Source: an uncultured Clostridia bacterium
GTDB lineage: Bacteria > Bacillota > Clostridia > TANB77 > CAG-508
Assembly: GCA_947626765.1 (NCBI GenBank)
Contig: CANQTQ010000014.1
Span: 1-36,249, forward strand
Direction of reading: 5' to 3'
Length of the DNA stretch: 36,249 nucleotides
A model generated the notes under the pieces. That model searched no databases. It was not told where the DNA came from and worked only from the letters and a program-made list of their open reading frames with translations. This document shows positions 7,216 to 14,981 of this stretch, piece after piece. Every line of letters begins with the position of its first letter. Within the stretch, counting starts at the first letter, position 1. Made by a program: the position numbers and the translations under genes.

Positions 7216-8790
7216 CTATGCTACCATTTTATTTAATTGATATTTCTTAATTTTTAGTTGTGTCTTTTGTTTATACTTCTCTTTTTGGTCTATAAATTGC
7301 CTAAAATTAATCCAATTAGCAATAAAACTTAATTGTTCTTTTGTAAAGTTTTTACTATGGTGTGGTAATTCCTTTTGAATCACCTTACCATTTTTAAACT
7401 CTAAAGTGATTAGTGATTTATCACAATTTTCTAAATTCCTCATAAAAAATATTTCTGTCTCACCCTTGGAATAAGGATTAAGGTAGATATGTCCAACGCA
7501 ATTTTCTTGCTGCCTTCCCTCATCTTTCATGCTATCAATGCTTGGAGCAGGAAAAATAATATATTTATCATTAGAATATGTATATTTAGAAAGTTGTAAA
7601 TACCTTAGGTATACAGCAAATTGCATATTCATATCTTCAGTTATTTTAATTCTAGATTGCAATTTATCATGTCTTGAAATTAAATTACGAGGAAATAAAT
7701 CTTTCTTAGATTTATAATTTAAAGCTAATTGCTTAGACATATTTAAATAATCACGATAAATACTTAAATTATTTAAGCCTTTAGGATAATTTTTTAATTT
7801 TTTTAAAGGGATAAATTCACTAATTTCTTTTAGAACTTTAATGTCTAATGAGGATAGGTCGTTTTTAGAATTAGAAAATTCCTCTAGTATGTCATTTCTT
7901 TTTAGATACCTTAAAATTCTAATACTTGTATACTTATATTTTTGTAATAAATTATTATCAGGTTTTTGAAATAATTGTAGTAGAAGTAGTTCTCTATATG
8001 ATATATTATTATCTTGCATAAATTTTAAAAAGCTTTTTGGAACACCGAACCTTTTACTAAAACAACCACTTCTTCTATTTAAAGCTTTAGAATAGAAGCA
8101 TAAATTATATAACTTTAACTTCCATAATAATTCAAAACTTGGATAAGCTGCCAATTCTAAAACATCTAAAAAATTATAATAATAATATGAAAATCTTTGT
8201 AAAAATTCATTTATTGGCGCATATTCCATAATTGTACCTTTGACAAGTCTTTTTTTATTATATGGATATGTAGGACAATCTGTTAAAAATTTATGCCCTT
8301 TATATATATACCATTGTATTTTTTTATTAGTTGGATAAACTGTTATAGAGCCAAACATATTTACATAAACATTATTACCTAAAAATCTACCAATACCTGG
8401 TAAAATTCTGCAGTATTCAGTAAAAGTTTTTTGCATTTTGTTGCTGTCTTTATTGAAATAAGAGTATATGTCAAATATTCTTATAACTATTTGCTTATTA
8501 ACCCTTTGAACTAATACTACAGACTGTTCAAAAGATTTTCTATAATAATTAATTCCATATACTTTTGATTCGGTATTACAATGCGGACAGTTTATAAAAT
8601 CTCTAACTTTTACAGTTTTATCAACAAAATATTTATTGCATTTTGTACAATACAGTTTTTTTACACTTCTATCTTTAATAATAAGGTGATGTTTTTTAGA
8701 ATTTTTTTCAATAAACTCATTCCAATGTTTTGGAAGTTTGCACTTTTTATCAATTTTATTCATCAATTCATCTATTTTTTCTTGTTTCAT
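7216..8790 (-). CDS. PcfJ-like protein
   Basis: This large protein has a zinc ribbon near the N-terminus (CTKCNKYF then CPHCNTES, about residues 48-76) and a C-terminal PcfJ domain. The domain hallmarks are MKDEGRQQENCVGHIY, then IFFMRN, then SLITLEFKNGKVIQ near residues 425-475. PcfJ is named from the conjugative plasmid pCF10 and is widespread in Gram-positive conjugative elements; its biochemical role is not established. The frame is open from a TTG at 8805, but GGAGG lies inside that stretch, so the ATG at 8788-8790 is preferred (524 residues). It overlaps the 3' end of the PcfK-like gene by 23 bases, showing tight operon coupling. The protein ends in Val-Ala. Confidence 0.85.
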   Translation of the reverse strand: MKQEKIDELMNKIDKKCKLPKHWNEFIEKNSKKHHLIIKDRSVKKLYCTKCNKYFVDKTVKVRDFINCPHCNTESKVYGINYYRKSFEQSVVLVQRVNKQIVIRIFDIYSYFNKDSNKMQKTFTEYCRILPGIGRFLGNNVYVNMFGSITVYPTNKKIQWYIYKGHKFLTDCPTYPYNKKRLVKGTIMEYAPINEFLQRFSYYYYNFLDVLELAAYPSFELLWKLKLYNLCFYSKALNRRSGCFSKRFGVPKSFLKFMQDNNISYRELLLLQLFQKPDNNLLQKYKYTSIRILRYLKRNDILEEFSNSKNDLSSLDIKVLKEISEFIPLKKLKNYPKGLNNLSIYRDYLNMSKQLALNYKSKKDLFPRNLISRHDKLQSRIKITEDMNMQFAVYLRYLQLSKYTYSNDKYIIFPAPSIDSMKDEGRQQENCVGHIYLNPYSKGETEIFFMRNLENCDKSLITLEFKNGKVIQKELPHHSKNFTKEQLSFIANWINFRQFIDQKEKYKQKTQLKIKKYQLNKMVA

Positions 8791-9193
8791 TATCATTACC
8801 TCCAAAAAGTGATATTTGCTCTACTTCAACTTTTTCTTCTATTTTCTTTTTTGCTTTTTCTAAAGAAACAACATTATCTTTTGAAAGGGCCTTTTTCTTT
8901 GTAGTGGTTGTATTTTCATTTGATTTATTGTTAATCTTTAATAAAGAATTAGGTAAAGAATAATACATAATAGCCCAAGCATATACAATTTCATTCGTTA
9001 TATAATTCCAGCCATTTGAACAATGTTTAATACCCTTTTCTCTAATAAATTTTGCCATATCTGCAAGTGATTTTTCTTCATTTAAATATTTTTCTTCCAT
9101 GTCTTCGCGAGATAATAGATAATCTACAGTCTGCTTTAAAGCAGGGTCTTTTTGATCCTTGACTTCTTCTTTTAATTTATCAAAACCATTCAT
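8768..9193 (-). CDS. PcfK-like / AcrIIA9-like protein
   Basis: This 141-residue protein has an N-terminal helical part (MNGFDKLKEEVKDQKDPAL), a middle motif ending NEIVYAWAIMYY (about residues 66-77) and a long charged low-complexity tail closing with EQISLFGG. The order and motifs (xxVYxWAxxYY, basic linker, terminal QxSLF) match PcfK-like proteins of conjugative elements. This is also how I remember the Cas9 inhibitor AcrIIA9. Inference: it could protect the element from type II CRISPR systems, or serve a replication or transfer role. The terminal SLF-type motif may also bind the sliding clamp. It sits directly upstream of PcfJ and overlaps it. GGAG-type spacing supports the start. Confidence 0.75.
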   Translation of the reverse strand: MNGFDKLKEEVKDQKDPALKQTVDYLLSREDMEEKYLNEEKSLADMAKFIREKGIKHCSNGWNYITNEIVYAWAIMYYSLPNSLLKINNKSNENTTTTKKKALSKDNVVSLEKAKKKIEEKVEVEQISLFGGNDNETRKNR

Positions 9194-9210
9194 TTTAAAT
9201 TCTCCTTTTA

Positions 9211-9603
9211 CTATAATATTTTTTGGAATCTTTTAAAAAGCTCATTTTCTTTTTTGGCTTTTTCCATATATTCTCTATAGTTTTCTAAACCATATTTACT
9301 AATTTTTTTTTGTTTCTCTTTTTGTATTGTAATTAATAAATCTTCTAATTCAGTAAAGTCATAAAAATAACAAATAAGGCCATTTTTAAAAATGACCTTA
9401 TTCCCATTATAATTTTTTATTAAATTAAATCTGTAGCTATATTTTTTCTTTCCAGGATGATCTGCAATACGAATACCACAAGCAACACCATAATCTAGCT
9501 TTAAGTATATTGAACTTGTGGAATAAGACTCATATACATGCACTATAAACCCCATATAGAGCAATTTCTTTATTAATATATCTGCAATTTCTGTTTCTGT
9601 CAT
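9211..9603 (-). CDS. Conserved hypothetical protein
   Basis: This 130-residue soluble protein has a central segment, IYLKLDYGVACGIRIADHPGK, then KYSYRFNL. The pattern of a strand carrying the dyad G-x-x-x-x-I-R-I-x-D-H recurs in uncharacterised proteins of Firmicutes mobile elements. The C-terminal third is a charged helix. Its ATG begins one base after the TAG stop of the upstream 91-residue gene, so the two are probably translated together. No catalytic motif is visible. Confidence 0.7.
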   Translation of the reverse strand: MTETEIADILIKKLLYMGFIVHVYESYSTSSIYLKLDYGVACGIRIADHPGKKKYSYRFNLIKNYNGNKVIFKNGLICYFYDFTELEDLLITIQKEKQKKISKYGLENYREYMEKAKKENELFKRFQKIL

Positions 9604-9604
9604 A

Positions 9605-9880
9605 CTAAGCAGCTTCTTTCATAACTTTACTTTCTTGCAAATATTTCATTTTATCAATTTTTTCTGTAATTAATTTTAGATTTGGTTTTATAAATTCTAC
9701 AGATTGCTCTGGAATATTTATTTCTGATACTCTAGCGATTTTTTCTCCATAAGAAGTTGGAGCCACTACTAAATCACCAACATTTACATTAATAGCAGTA
9801 TAGTAACTATATGACTTACCACTAAATGTTTTTGGCTCAAACTTATCTTCATATTTTACACTTATAATATTAGTTTCCAT
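9605..9880 (-). CDS. Small hypothetical protein, beta-rich, Ala-Ala C-terminus
   Basis: This 91-residue protein has a small beta-barrel-like pattern: KVGD-type turn (NVGDLVVAPTSYGEKIARV) then a helix. The V-G-D-x-V-V-x-P-x-x-x-G motif resembles SH3/KOW-like folds found in phage proteins, but I cannot name the family. It ends in EAA, one of several proteins in this operon ending in Ala-Ala. It lies directly between two other hypothetical genes. Confidence 0.65.
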   Translation of the reverse strand: METNIISVKYEDKFEPKTFSGKSYSYYTAINVNVGDLVVAPTSYGEKIARVSEINIPEQSVEFIKPNLKLITEKIDKMKYLQESKVMKEAA

Positions 9881-9884
9881 AGTT

Positions 9885-10301
9885 TTACACTCCTTCCAAT
9901 ACTTTTATTTCTGTTAATTCAATTTTAATATTATCTATATCAGTATCTAACTCGTAAGCATAGTCCTCATATAAGTCAACCACATAATTATAAAACTCTT
10001 TAATATCAAGTTTTTCAGCATAAGCTTTAAATTTATCCTTATAGATATTGTAGTAATCCTCTTGTAATGAGATTAAAAACTTTATATATACTTTTGTTCC
10101 TTTTTCCATTTTTATATCATTAATTGTTAAGAACTGAGTTGTAAATTTTTCAATTTTACTATTTACTTTCAAGTGATTTATAATGTTATTTCTTATGCCA
10201 TCATTTAATAAAATATTTAAAGTGGTTGAACAGAATTTACAAATAGGTTTGTTATCTTTTTCAATTTGTAAACTTGCTAATTCTCTACCATTACATATCA
10301 T
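9885..10301 (-). CDS. Hypothetical acidic protein
   Basis: This 138-residue soluble protein carries two Cys pairs-like sites near the N-terminus (C3, then CKFC near residues 21-24), hinting at a weak metal site, and an acidic C-terminal third (VVDLYEDYAYELDTDIDNI). I do not recognise it. AAAGGAG nine bases upstream supports the start. It is four bases upstream of the next gene, in the same operon as SSB. Confidence 0.65.
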   Translation of the reverse strand: MICNGRELASLQIEKDNKPICKFCSTTLNILLNDGIRNNIINHLKVNSKIEKFTTQFLTINDIKMEKGTKVYIKFLISLQEDYYNIYKDKFKAYAEKLDIKEFYNYVVDLYEDYAYELDTDIDNIKIELTEIKVLEGV

Positions 10302-10400
10302 ATAAAAAGCTCCTTTCTATTATTCATTATAACTATCATAAATATTTATTTGATATACTTTTCCTTTTTCATCAAGAGTATTAAAAATAAGTCCGTTCTT

Positions 10401-10829
10401 TTAAAATGGTAAATCGTCATCATTTGTAAGTTCTTCATTTTCTACTATAGAATTTTTATCTTCACTAGTATTGCTTTTATCAATGTTTCCTGTATCTTCA
10501 TTATTATTTTTTAAAGTATCTGCAAAGTCAATTTCTTCAGCAATAACTTCTGTAACATAGTGTTTATTCCCATTGGAGTCTTCATAATTACGAGTTTGTA
10601 TTTTACCTGAGACACAGATTTGAATCCCTTGCTTTAAATATTTTTCTACAAAGTCAGCTAATTTTGAATAAGTAACTATAGTAATAAAATCAGCTTGTCT
10701 TTCTTCTCCTGGTTTTACATATTTTCTATTTACAGCAAGTGTAAATAATCCTACTTTTGTGTTTGTAGCTTGTAAAAATCTGATATCTGGATCTTTTGTA
10801 AGTCTTCCTAATAAAATTGTTTTATTCAT
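10401..10829 (-). CDS. ssb: Single-stranded DNA-binding protein
   Basis: This is an OB-fold SSB of 142 residues. It starts MNKTILLGRLTKDPDIRF, has the core strands VGLFTLAVNRKY and ADFITIVTYSKLADF, and a disordered acidic linker from about residue 105. It ends in DDDLPF, the tip that recruits partner repair and replication proteins. It would coat the single strand made during transfer or rolling-circle replication. AAGGAAGG precedes the start. It lies downstream of an S6-like gene, mimicking the chromosomal rpsF-ssb order, but inside the mobile element. The frame stays open after the stop for another 25 codons. Confidence 0.95.
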   Translation of the reverse strand: MNKTILLGRLTKDPDIRFLQATNTKVGLFTLAVNRKYVKPGEERQADFITIVTYSKLADFVEKYLKQGIQICVSGKIQTRNYEDSNGNKHYVTEVIAEEIDFADTLKNNNEDTGNIDKSNTSEDKNSIVENEELTNDDDLPF

Positions 10830-10849
10830 ATTTTTTTACCTTCCTTTTC

Positions 10850-11212
10850 TTAAAATCTCCATTCATAATTAAATTCTTTTGCATATTCTTTTAATTTTTC
10901 TATATTCATAAGGCAATAATCTATTGTTTCATTTTTTGTAGCATAAGGGTTACATTTTGCACTTGAATATACTTCTTCAATAACTCCAAGCTTTTTTAAA
11001 AATTTGGTAATGCCTGAGTTTTCGGAATAATTTTTTATTGTTGCTGTATCTGGTTCATACATATAATCATTCATATTGACAGTAGCTACAGCAATATCTT
11101 CTCCATCAATACTTTTAATACTAATTGCCATAGCCTGTTTATTGTAAAGATAATTACTTACATTAAAATAACAATCTCCATAATTTTTATATTTAAAAGT
11201 TTTATATTTCAT
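10850..11212 (-). CDS. DUF4313-like protein
   Basis: This 120-residue protein has the pattern of the DUF4313 family: an N-terminal strand pair (GDCYFNVSNYLYNKQAMAISI), a central VATVNM strand, then an acidic helix and a GITKFLKKLGVI segment. DUF4313 proteins are common in gut Firmicutes mobile elements and have no known function. It separates the S6-like gene from ssb, so the usual rpsF-ssb pair is interrupted by an element-specific gene. Spacing to the upstream gene is only seven bases. Confidence 0.6.
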   Translation of the reverse strand: MKYKTFKYKNYGDCYFNVSNYLYNKQAMAISIKSIDGEDIAVATVNMNDYMYEPDTATIKNYSENSGITKFLKKLGVIEEVYSSAKCNPYATKNETIDYCLMNIEKLKEYAKEFNYEWRF

Positions 11213-11219
11213 AATTTTT

Positions 11220-11519
11220 TCAATCCTTTCTTCTTTTAATTTTTTTAACAGTTATAAATTTAAGTATTTCGTCTGTTATTATATAAATTCTTTCTAATTC
11301 TGATATCTTTTCGCTTTTCATACTGCACTGGATAATATAGTAATGTCCTTCAGAATGTCCTTTTACTTCATAAGCTAATCGCCTTTTTCCTAAATTTTCA
11401 ATTTTACTTATGTTTCCATTGTCTGTAATATAATTTTCTATTTTTTTAGCAACTTTTTGTCTTTCACTTTCTGTATAATCATCACTATTCATAATGAAAA
11501 TTGTTTCATAATCATTCAT
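11220..11519 (-). CDS. rpsF: Ribosomal protein S6 (bS6) paralogue
   Basis: This 99-residue protein follows bS6 along its whole length: NDYETIFIMNSDD, the central NLGKRRLAYEVKGHSEGHYYIIQ strand pair, and the closing DEILKFITVKK. bS6 binds bS18 and 16S rRNA in the platform of the small subunit. In most bacteria rpsF-ssb-rpsR form one operon. Here an rpsF copy precedes ssb but no rpsR is present, and all neighbours are mobile-element genes. Most likely the pair was captured with ssb, giving the element its own S6, or the protein has a new role. A second chromosomal copy would be expected. Confidence 0.88.
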   Translation of the reverse strand: MNDYETIFIMNSDDYTESERQKVAKKIENYITDNGNISKIENLGKRRLAYEVKGHSEGHYYIIQCSMKSEKISELERIYIITDEILKFITVKKIKRRKD

Positions 11520-11536
11520 AATTTTCCTTCCCTTTC

Positions 11537-11950
11537 TTATGCAGCTTTGAATATCTTTTCGATATTTTGTTTTGCATTTTGTAATTTAATTTCTCTTTGC
11601 TTTGAGTAATATTCTTCTAAATACTGTTCTTTATAATAGTCTATCTTATGTTGATGTTTCCTAAGCTTAAACATATTAATATATTTTCTAATGTCCTTTT
11701 TCTTCATAGAAACCCTACGATTATTTTTAATAGAAACAATTAAAAATGTTCCTAATACAATATTTCCTCCAACTATTCTATTAAAATCATCTAGTTTTGC
11801 ATTTTTATTTGCAATTAACATTGTATTTTCATTTAATTTTATTTTTGATAAATTTTCTCCAACAAATGCTTTTATAAATTTAATATTTGCTGGAATTTTA
11901 ATTACTTGTGCCTCTAAATTTGGCATTACTAATAAAACTTTAATTTTCAT
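11537..11950 (-). CDS. DUF3846-like protein, Ala-Ala C-terminus
   Basis: This 137-residue protein opens MKIKVLLVMPNLEAQVI, continues with a stretch typical of DUF3846 (IANKNAKLDDFNRIVGG, then IVLGTFLIVS) and a segment KKDIRKYINMF. The C-terminal 45 residues are a basic coiled-coil-like helix. DUF3846 proteins are frequent in phages and conjugative elements of gut Firmicutes and have no known function. It ends in KAA, and its GCTGCATAAGAAAGG stop region closely resembles that at 16127. It lies just upstream of the S6-like gene. Confidence 0.65.
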   Translation of the reverse strand: MKIKVLLVMPNLEAQVIKIPANIKFIKAFVGENLSKIKLNENTMLIANKNAKLDDFNRIVGGNIVLGTFLIVSIKNNRRVSMKKKDIRKYINMFKLRKHQHKIDYYKEQYLEEYYSKQREIKLQNAKQNIEKIFKAA

Positions 11951-11969
11951 ATGTATATCCTTTCTTTTA

Positions 11970-12771
11970 TTACCATAAAGAAATTTGATTATTTCCTTTT
12001 ACGATAATTTCTTTAAATAAATTTTGATTTGGTATTGTTTTTTCAGCAATAGTTTTGTTTTCACAATGACTTGATATAGTTGATGTATTTTCACTATTAT
12101 TTATATAAAATTCTCTAAATTTCCAATATTGTAGAAAGAAAAGAGGAGTTTCCATTTTAAAATATATTTGCCCACTTATAGTATTTCCACAATATACAAC
12201 AGCAGGAATTCCATATAAAGATAATTGAATATATGCCATATAAGCGCATGTACTAGAAATATCAGTAGCTTCTACAAGTAGTTGATGTTGATAATTAATA
12301 TTATGCTTTTTTAATACTTTTGCGAAAGATAATATCATACCGACCAGCACCACAAGTAGGCTCTGCCATTGATATAAAACCTTTTTCTGCAATAATTTTG
12401 CTTAGTTTATCTTCTTCTATATTAATTTCTGCCATAAAATCAGATATGTGAGATGGTGTAAAAAATTGTCCTAGTTCACCATTGCCTAAGTTTTCTTTTT
12501 CATAAAAAAAACCTAAAATATCTAGTATTTGAGCTGATTCTTCATAAGCCATAACTAATTCAGAAAACATTTTGCAGAACATTTCTTGTTCTCCGGTTTT
12601 ATAAGTATTAATTATATTTAGATATTCTTTTTCCATGTCCTGATTTTTAGCAAATGAATTATATATTGATATTGCACACATTTTTACAAAGTCTGCAAAA
12701 ACATTATTGCCATAAGTAGCTGATAATTTATGATATATATTTGTAAAATTTTTTAAATGTTCTTCATACAT
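11970..12771 (-). pseudogene. N6-adenine-specific DNA methylase, split by a one-base frameshift
   Basis: The first frame (start ATG at 12769-12771 after AAAGGA) reads MYEEHLKNF and leads to GELGQFFTP and the SAM-binding motif AEPTCGAG, then runs off into 14 unrelated codons. The +1 frame carries on with GMILSFAKVLKKHNINYQH, EATDISSTCAYMAYIQLSLYG and GNTI, the body of the methylase. Skipping one base (G12342; C on the coding strand) gives EPTCGAGGMILSFA, the expected motif I. The NPPF/Y catalytic motif is not seen, as in some small element-encoded methylases. The joined protein would be about 267 residues. Its role would be to mark element DNA against host restriction. Confidence 0.8.
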
Positions 12772-12796
12772 TTTTAATCCTTTCATTAAATATAAT

Positions 12797-12823
12797 AAAA
12801 AGACAGATTTCTCTGCCTTTTTT
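12797..12823 (-). terminator. Hairpin between ATPase and methylase genes
   Basis: On the minus strand AAGGCAGA pairs with TCTGTCTT (one G-T pair) around GAAA, followed by T-rich sequence. It lies inside the leftward operon, so it may act as a partial terminator that lowers expression of the distal genes. Confidence 0.6.
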
Positions 12824-12824
12824 A

Positions 12825-14657
12825 TTATGCTGCTTTTGAAATTACTGCAGCTTGATTTTTATTTATTTTCATTGTTCTATAGCTTGATATAGTAGGCTTA
12901 ATAATTGTATAATTTTCCTGGTTGTTGTAATCTGATATTTTAAGAGCTTGTCCTTTTTGAACTTTTGCTATAAAAAGTTGTGTATCTTTGCAATATTTAT
13001 TAATAAAGTCATAATCTGCACAGCTTTCATAGTCATCAATAAATAATGGAAAATTAACTCTACTAATTTTATTAAACATATTAGCAAATTCTAGTGCAGT
13101 TGCCATTTTTTCAGACCTAGATAAATCAGTTAGAATATTATTTTTGTAAGTAATAACAAAATCTTCTTTGATTTCTCCAGTTCCTTTCAATACTGAGTAG
13201 TATTTGATATTAACATCTTTTAAATAATTTTTAGCAATTTTCATTTTTTCTTCAATATATAATATGTAAAGTTTTTGGGCTACTTTTTTTGATTTATTTG
13301 CTAATTCGATACATTTATTATGAAGTTGTTTTTGCTTATTAAACTTAGAAATATCAGAATTTGCATTATCAATATTTTTTTGTTTTGTTGCTATTTGGCT
13401 ATTAAATTTTTCAATATCTAGTTTTTCATTTTCTAGTTGTCTAATATTTTCTTGAATGATAGTAATTCTTTTGCTTTTTTCAATAATGGGTTCTCCATCC
13501 AATGCATGATATTTACACCTTTCTATAGATAGTTTAGACTTTAAATCTTTTAGTTTGGCTTGCAATATATTATTTTTATCATAATAGCTAAGTAACTCTT
13601 TTTTCATATTAATTATTGATATATTTTTACTAATGCCTTGAATTTGCTGATTACAAGTAGGACAACAAGAAGATTCACCATTTTTTATTGAATAGTATTT
13701 TTTCTTCCCATCTTCCATTTTCTTTAAAAGTTCATGGCTTTCTGTTTCTTTTTCTAATATTTCTTTCTCTAAATCCTCTACTATTTTCTTTTGATTTTGC
13801 TTATTAATTATTCCCTCATTTCTATTTAAAAGGTCTAATTCCTGTTTCGCAAGTGCTAATTCTTCCTCTTTTTCAAATACCTTATAGTCTGGTAATTCTT
13901 CACTTGCTATATTTTTTGCATATTCAATTTTTCCATCTAATATAGAAATAGTATTCTCTGACTTTTTTATTTCTTCATTTATTTCAGAAATATATGTAGG
14001 TATATCTCGAGGTATAGCTTCTAAAATTTTTTGTTCTTCTTTACTTAGATTATTATAGGAAATATCCATTGGAATATTTAACATAGTAGTATTTATAAAT
14101 TCTTCTTGCTCATCTGCAGTAAGTTCCTCATATCTCTTATTTTGCTTATAGTATTTATTTATAAGCTTTTGCTGTTTTTCTTGGCTTAAAGAATCAAATA
14201 TTACTTTTGGTCTTATATCAGATAAATATGAATCTACCATTTCTTTTTGCTCTGCAGGTTTTTTAGATAAAAAATATAGTGGATTTATTATTGATAAAAA
14301 TAATTTCTTGTCCTTATAAAAGTTAATTAAATCTGTTTGTTTAACACTTTTTCCATCTAAAGTGATAAAATTCATATTATTATCGTATTTATGCTTTCCA
14401 CGAATTAAAACATGATGGATTCCTCTATTATCAGTAAAGTGTAACTCACCATAAGAAGCATCACACTTTTTATTGATTAAACAAGTTTTTTCATCTCCAG
14501 ATAGATTTGTTCCTAGCATTATATTAACAATGGCATATAAAATATTACTTTTACCAGACCTATTTTTACCAGTGATATTAGTAATATCATAACATTTTGC
14601 TTCAAACGATTTTTCAAACTTTCTAAAACCAATAGTTTTAATATAATCAATTTTCAT
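12825..14657 (-). CDS. Rad50/SbcC-like AAA ATPase with zinc hook
   Basis: This 610-residue protein has a Walker A motif at residues 30-37 (GKNRSGKS). Two coiled-coil arms (about 205-320 and 345-455) flank a zinc-hook CPTC at residues 332-335, and a Walker B-like FPLFIDDYES lies near residue 530. This is the head-coil-hook layout of Rad50/SbcC/SMC-like ATPases, shortened to element size. Chromosomal SbcC is about 1000 residues and works with the nuclease SbcD; no SbcD partner is visible here. It probably binds or remodels DNA ends or forks during element replication or counters host defence. The protein ends in KAA. GGAG-type site upstream supports the start. Confidence 0.85.
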   Translation of the reverse strand: MKIDYIKTIGFRKFEKSFEAKCYDITNITGKNRSGKSNILYAIVNIMLGTNLSGDEKTCLINKKCDASYGELHFTDNRGIHHVLIRGKHKYDNNMNFITLDGKSVKQTDLINFYKDKKLFLSIINPLYFLSKKPAEQKEMVDSYLSDIRPKVIFDSLSQEKQQKLINKYYKQNKRYEELTADEQEEFINTTMLNIPMDISYNNLSKEEQKILEAIPRDIPTYISEINEEIKKSENTISILDGKIEYAKNIASEELPDYKVFEKEEELALAKQELDLLNRNEGIINKQNQKKIVEDLEKEILEKETESHELLKKMEDGKKKYYSIKNGESSCCPTCNQQIQGISKNISIINMKKELLSYYDKNNILQAKLKDLKSKLSIERCKYHALDGEPIIEKSKRITIIQENIRQLENEKLDIEKFNSQIATKQKNIDNANSDISKFNKQKQLHNKCIELANKSKKVAQKLYILYIEEKMKIAKNYLKDVNIKYYSVLKGTGEIKEDFVITYKNNILTDLSRSEKMATALEFANMFNKISRVNFPLFIDDYESCADYDFINKYCKDTQLFIAKVQKGQALKISDYNNQENYTIIKPTISSYRTMKINKNQAAVISKAA

Positions 14658-14675
14658 TTTTTACTCCTTCTCATT

Positions 14676-14864
14676 TTATGAAATTTTTTGTATATATTCT
14701 GGTGAAATCCAATCTTCAGTATCATTTTCAAATTTTACTTGATAATCCTTAAAATATGGATCTCTTAAAACAATAACGGCTAACTGATTTTTGTAAAAAT
14801 TTCCGTTGTTTTTTCCAGGGCCATATACCATTACCAATTGTCCATTTTTAAATTCATTATGCAT
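14676..14864 (-). CDS. Small hypothetical protein (SH3/KOW-like)
   Basis: This 62-residue protein has an N-terminal pattern FKNGQLVMVYGPGKNNGNF then LAVIVLRDPYFKDYQVKFEND, resembling a small beta-barrel of KOW or SH3 type. I do not recognise a family. A strong AAAAAGGAG site lies upstream. It sits between the ATPase gene and the gp3-like gene; a modest gap of 117 bases upstream could hold a separate promoter. Confidence 0.6.
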   Translation of the reverse strand: MHNEFKNGQLVMVYGPGKNNGNFYKNQLAVIVLRDPYFKDYQVKFENDTEDWISPEYIQKIS

Positions 14865-14981
14865 TTGTATATATCTCCTTTTTCTATTTTTGTTTTAAGT
14901 ATTTACTTTTGATTTATACTTATGTATAATATAAAAAGTAGAGAAAGTAATTTGCATATTAGTAGTATAAGAGTAACTGTC

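Noticed and set aside
8581-8963. Rightward Phe-rich open frames over the PcfJ/PcfK genes
   Set aside because: Shadows of the two well-supported leftward genes; no start signals.
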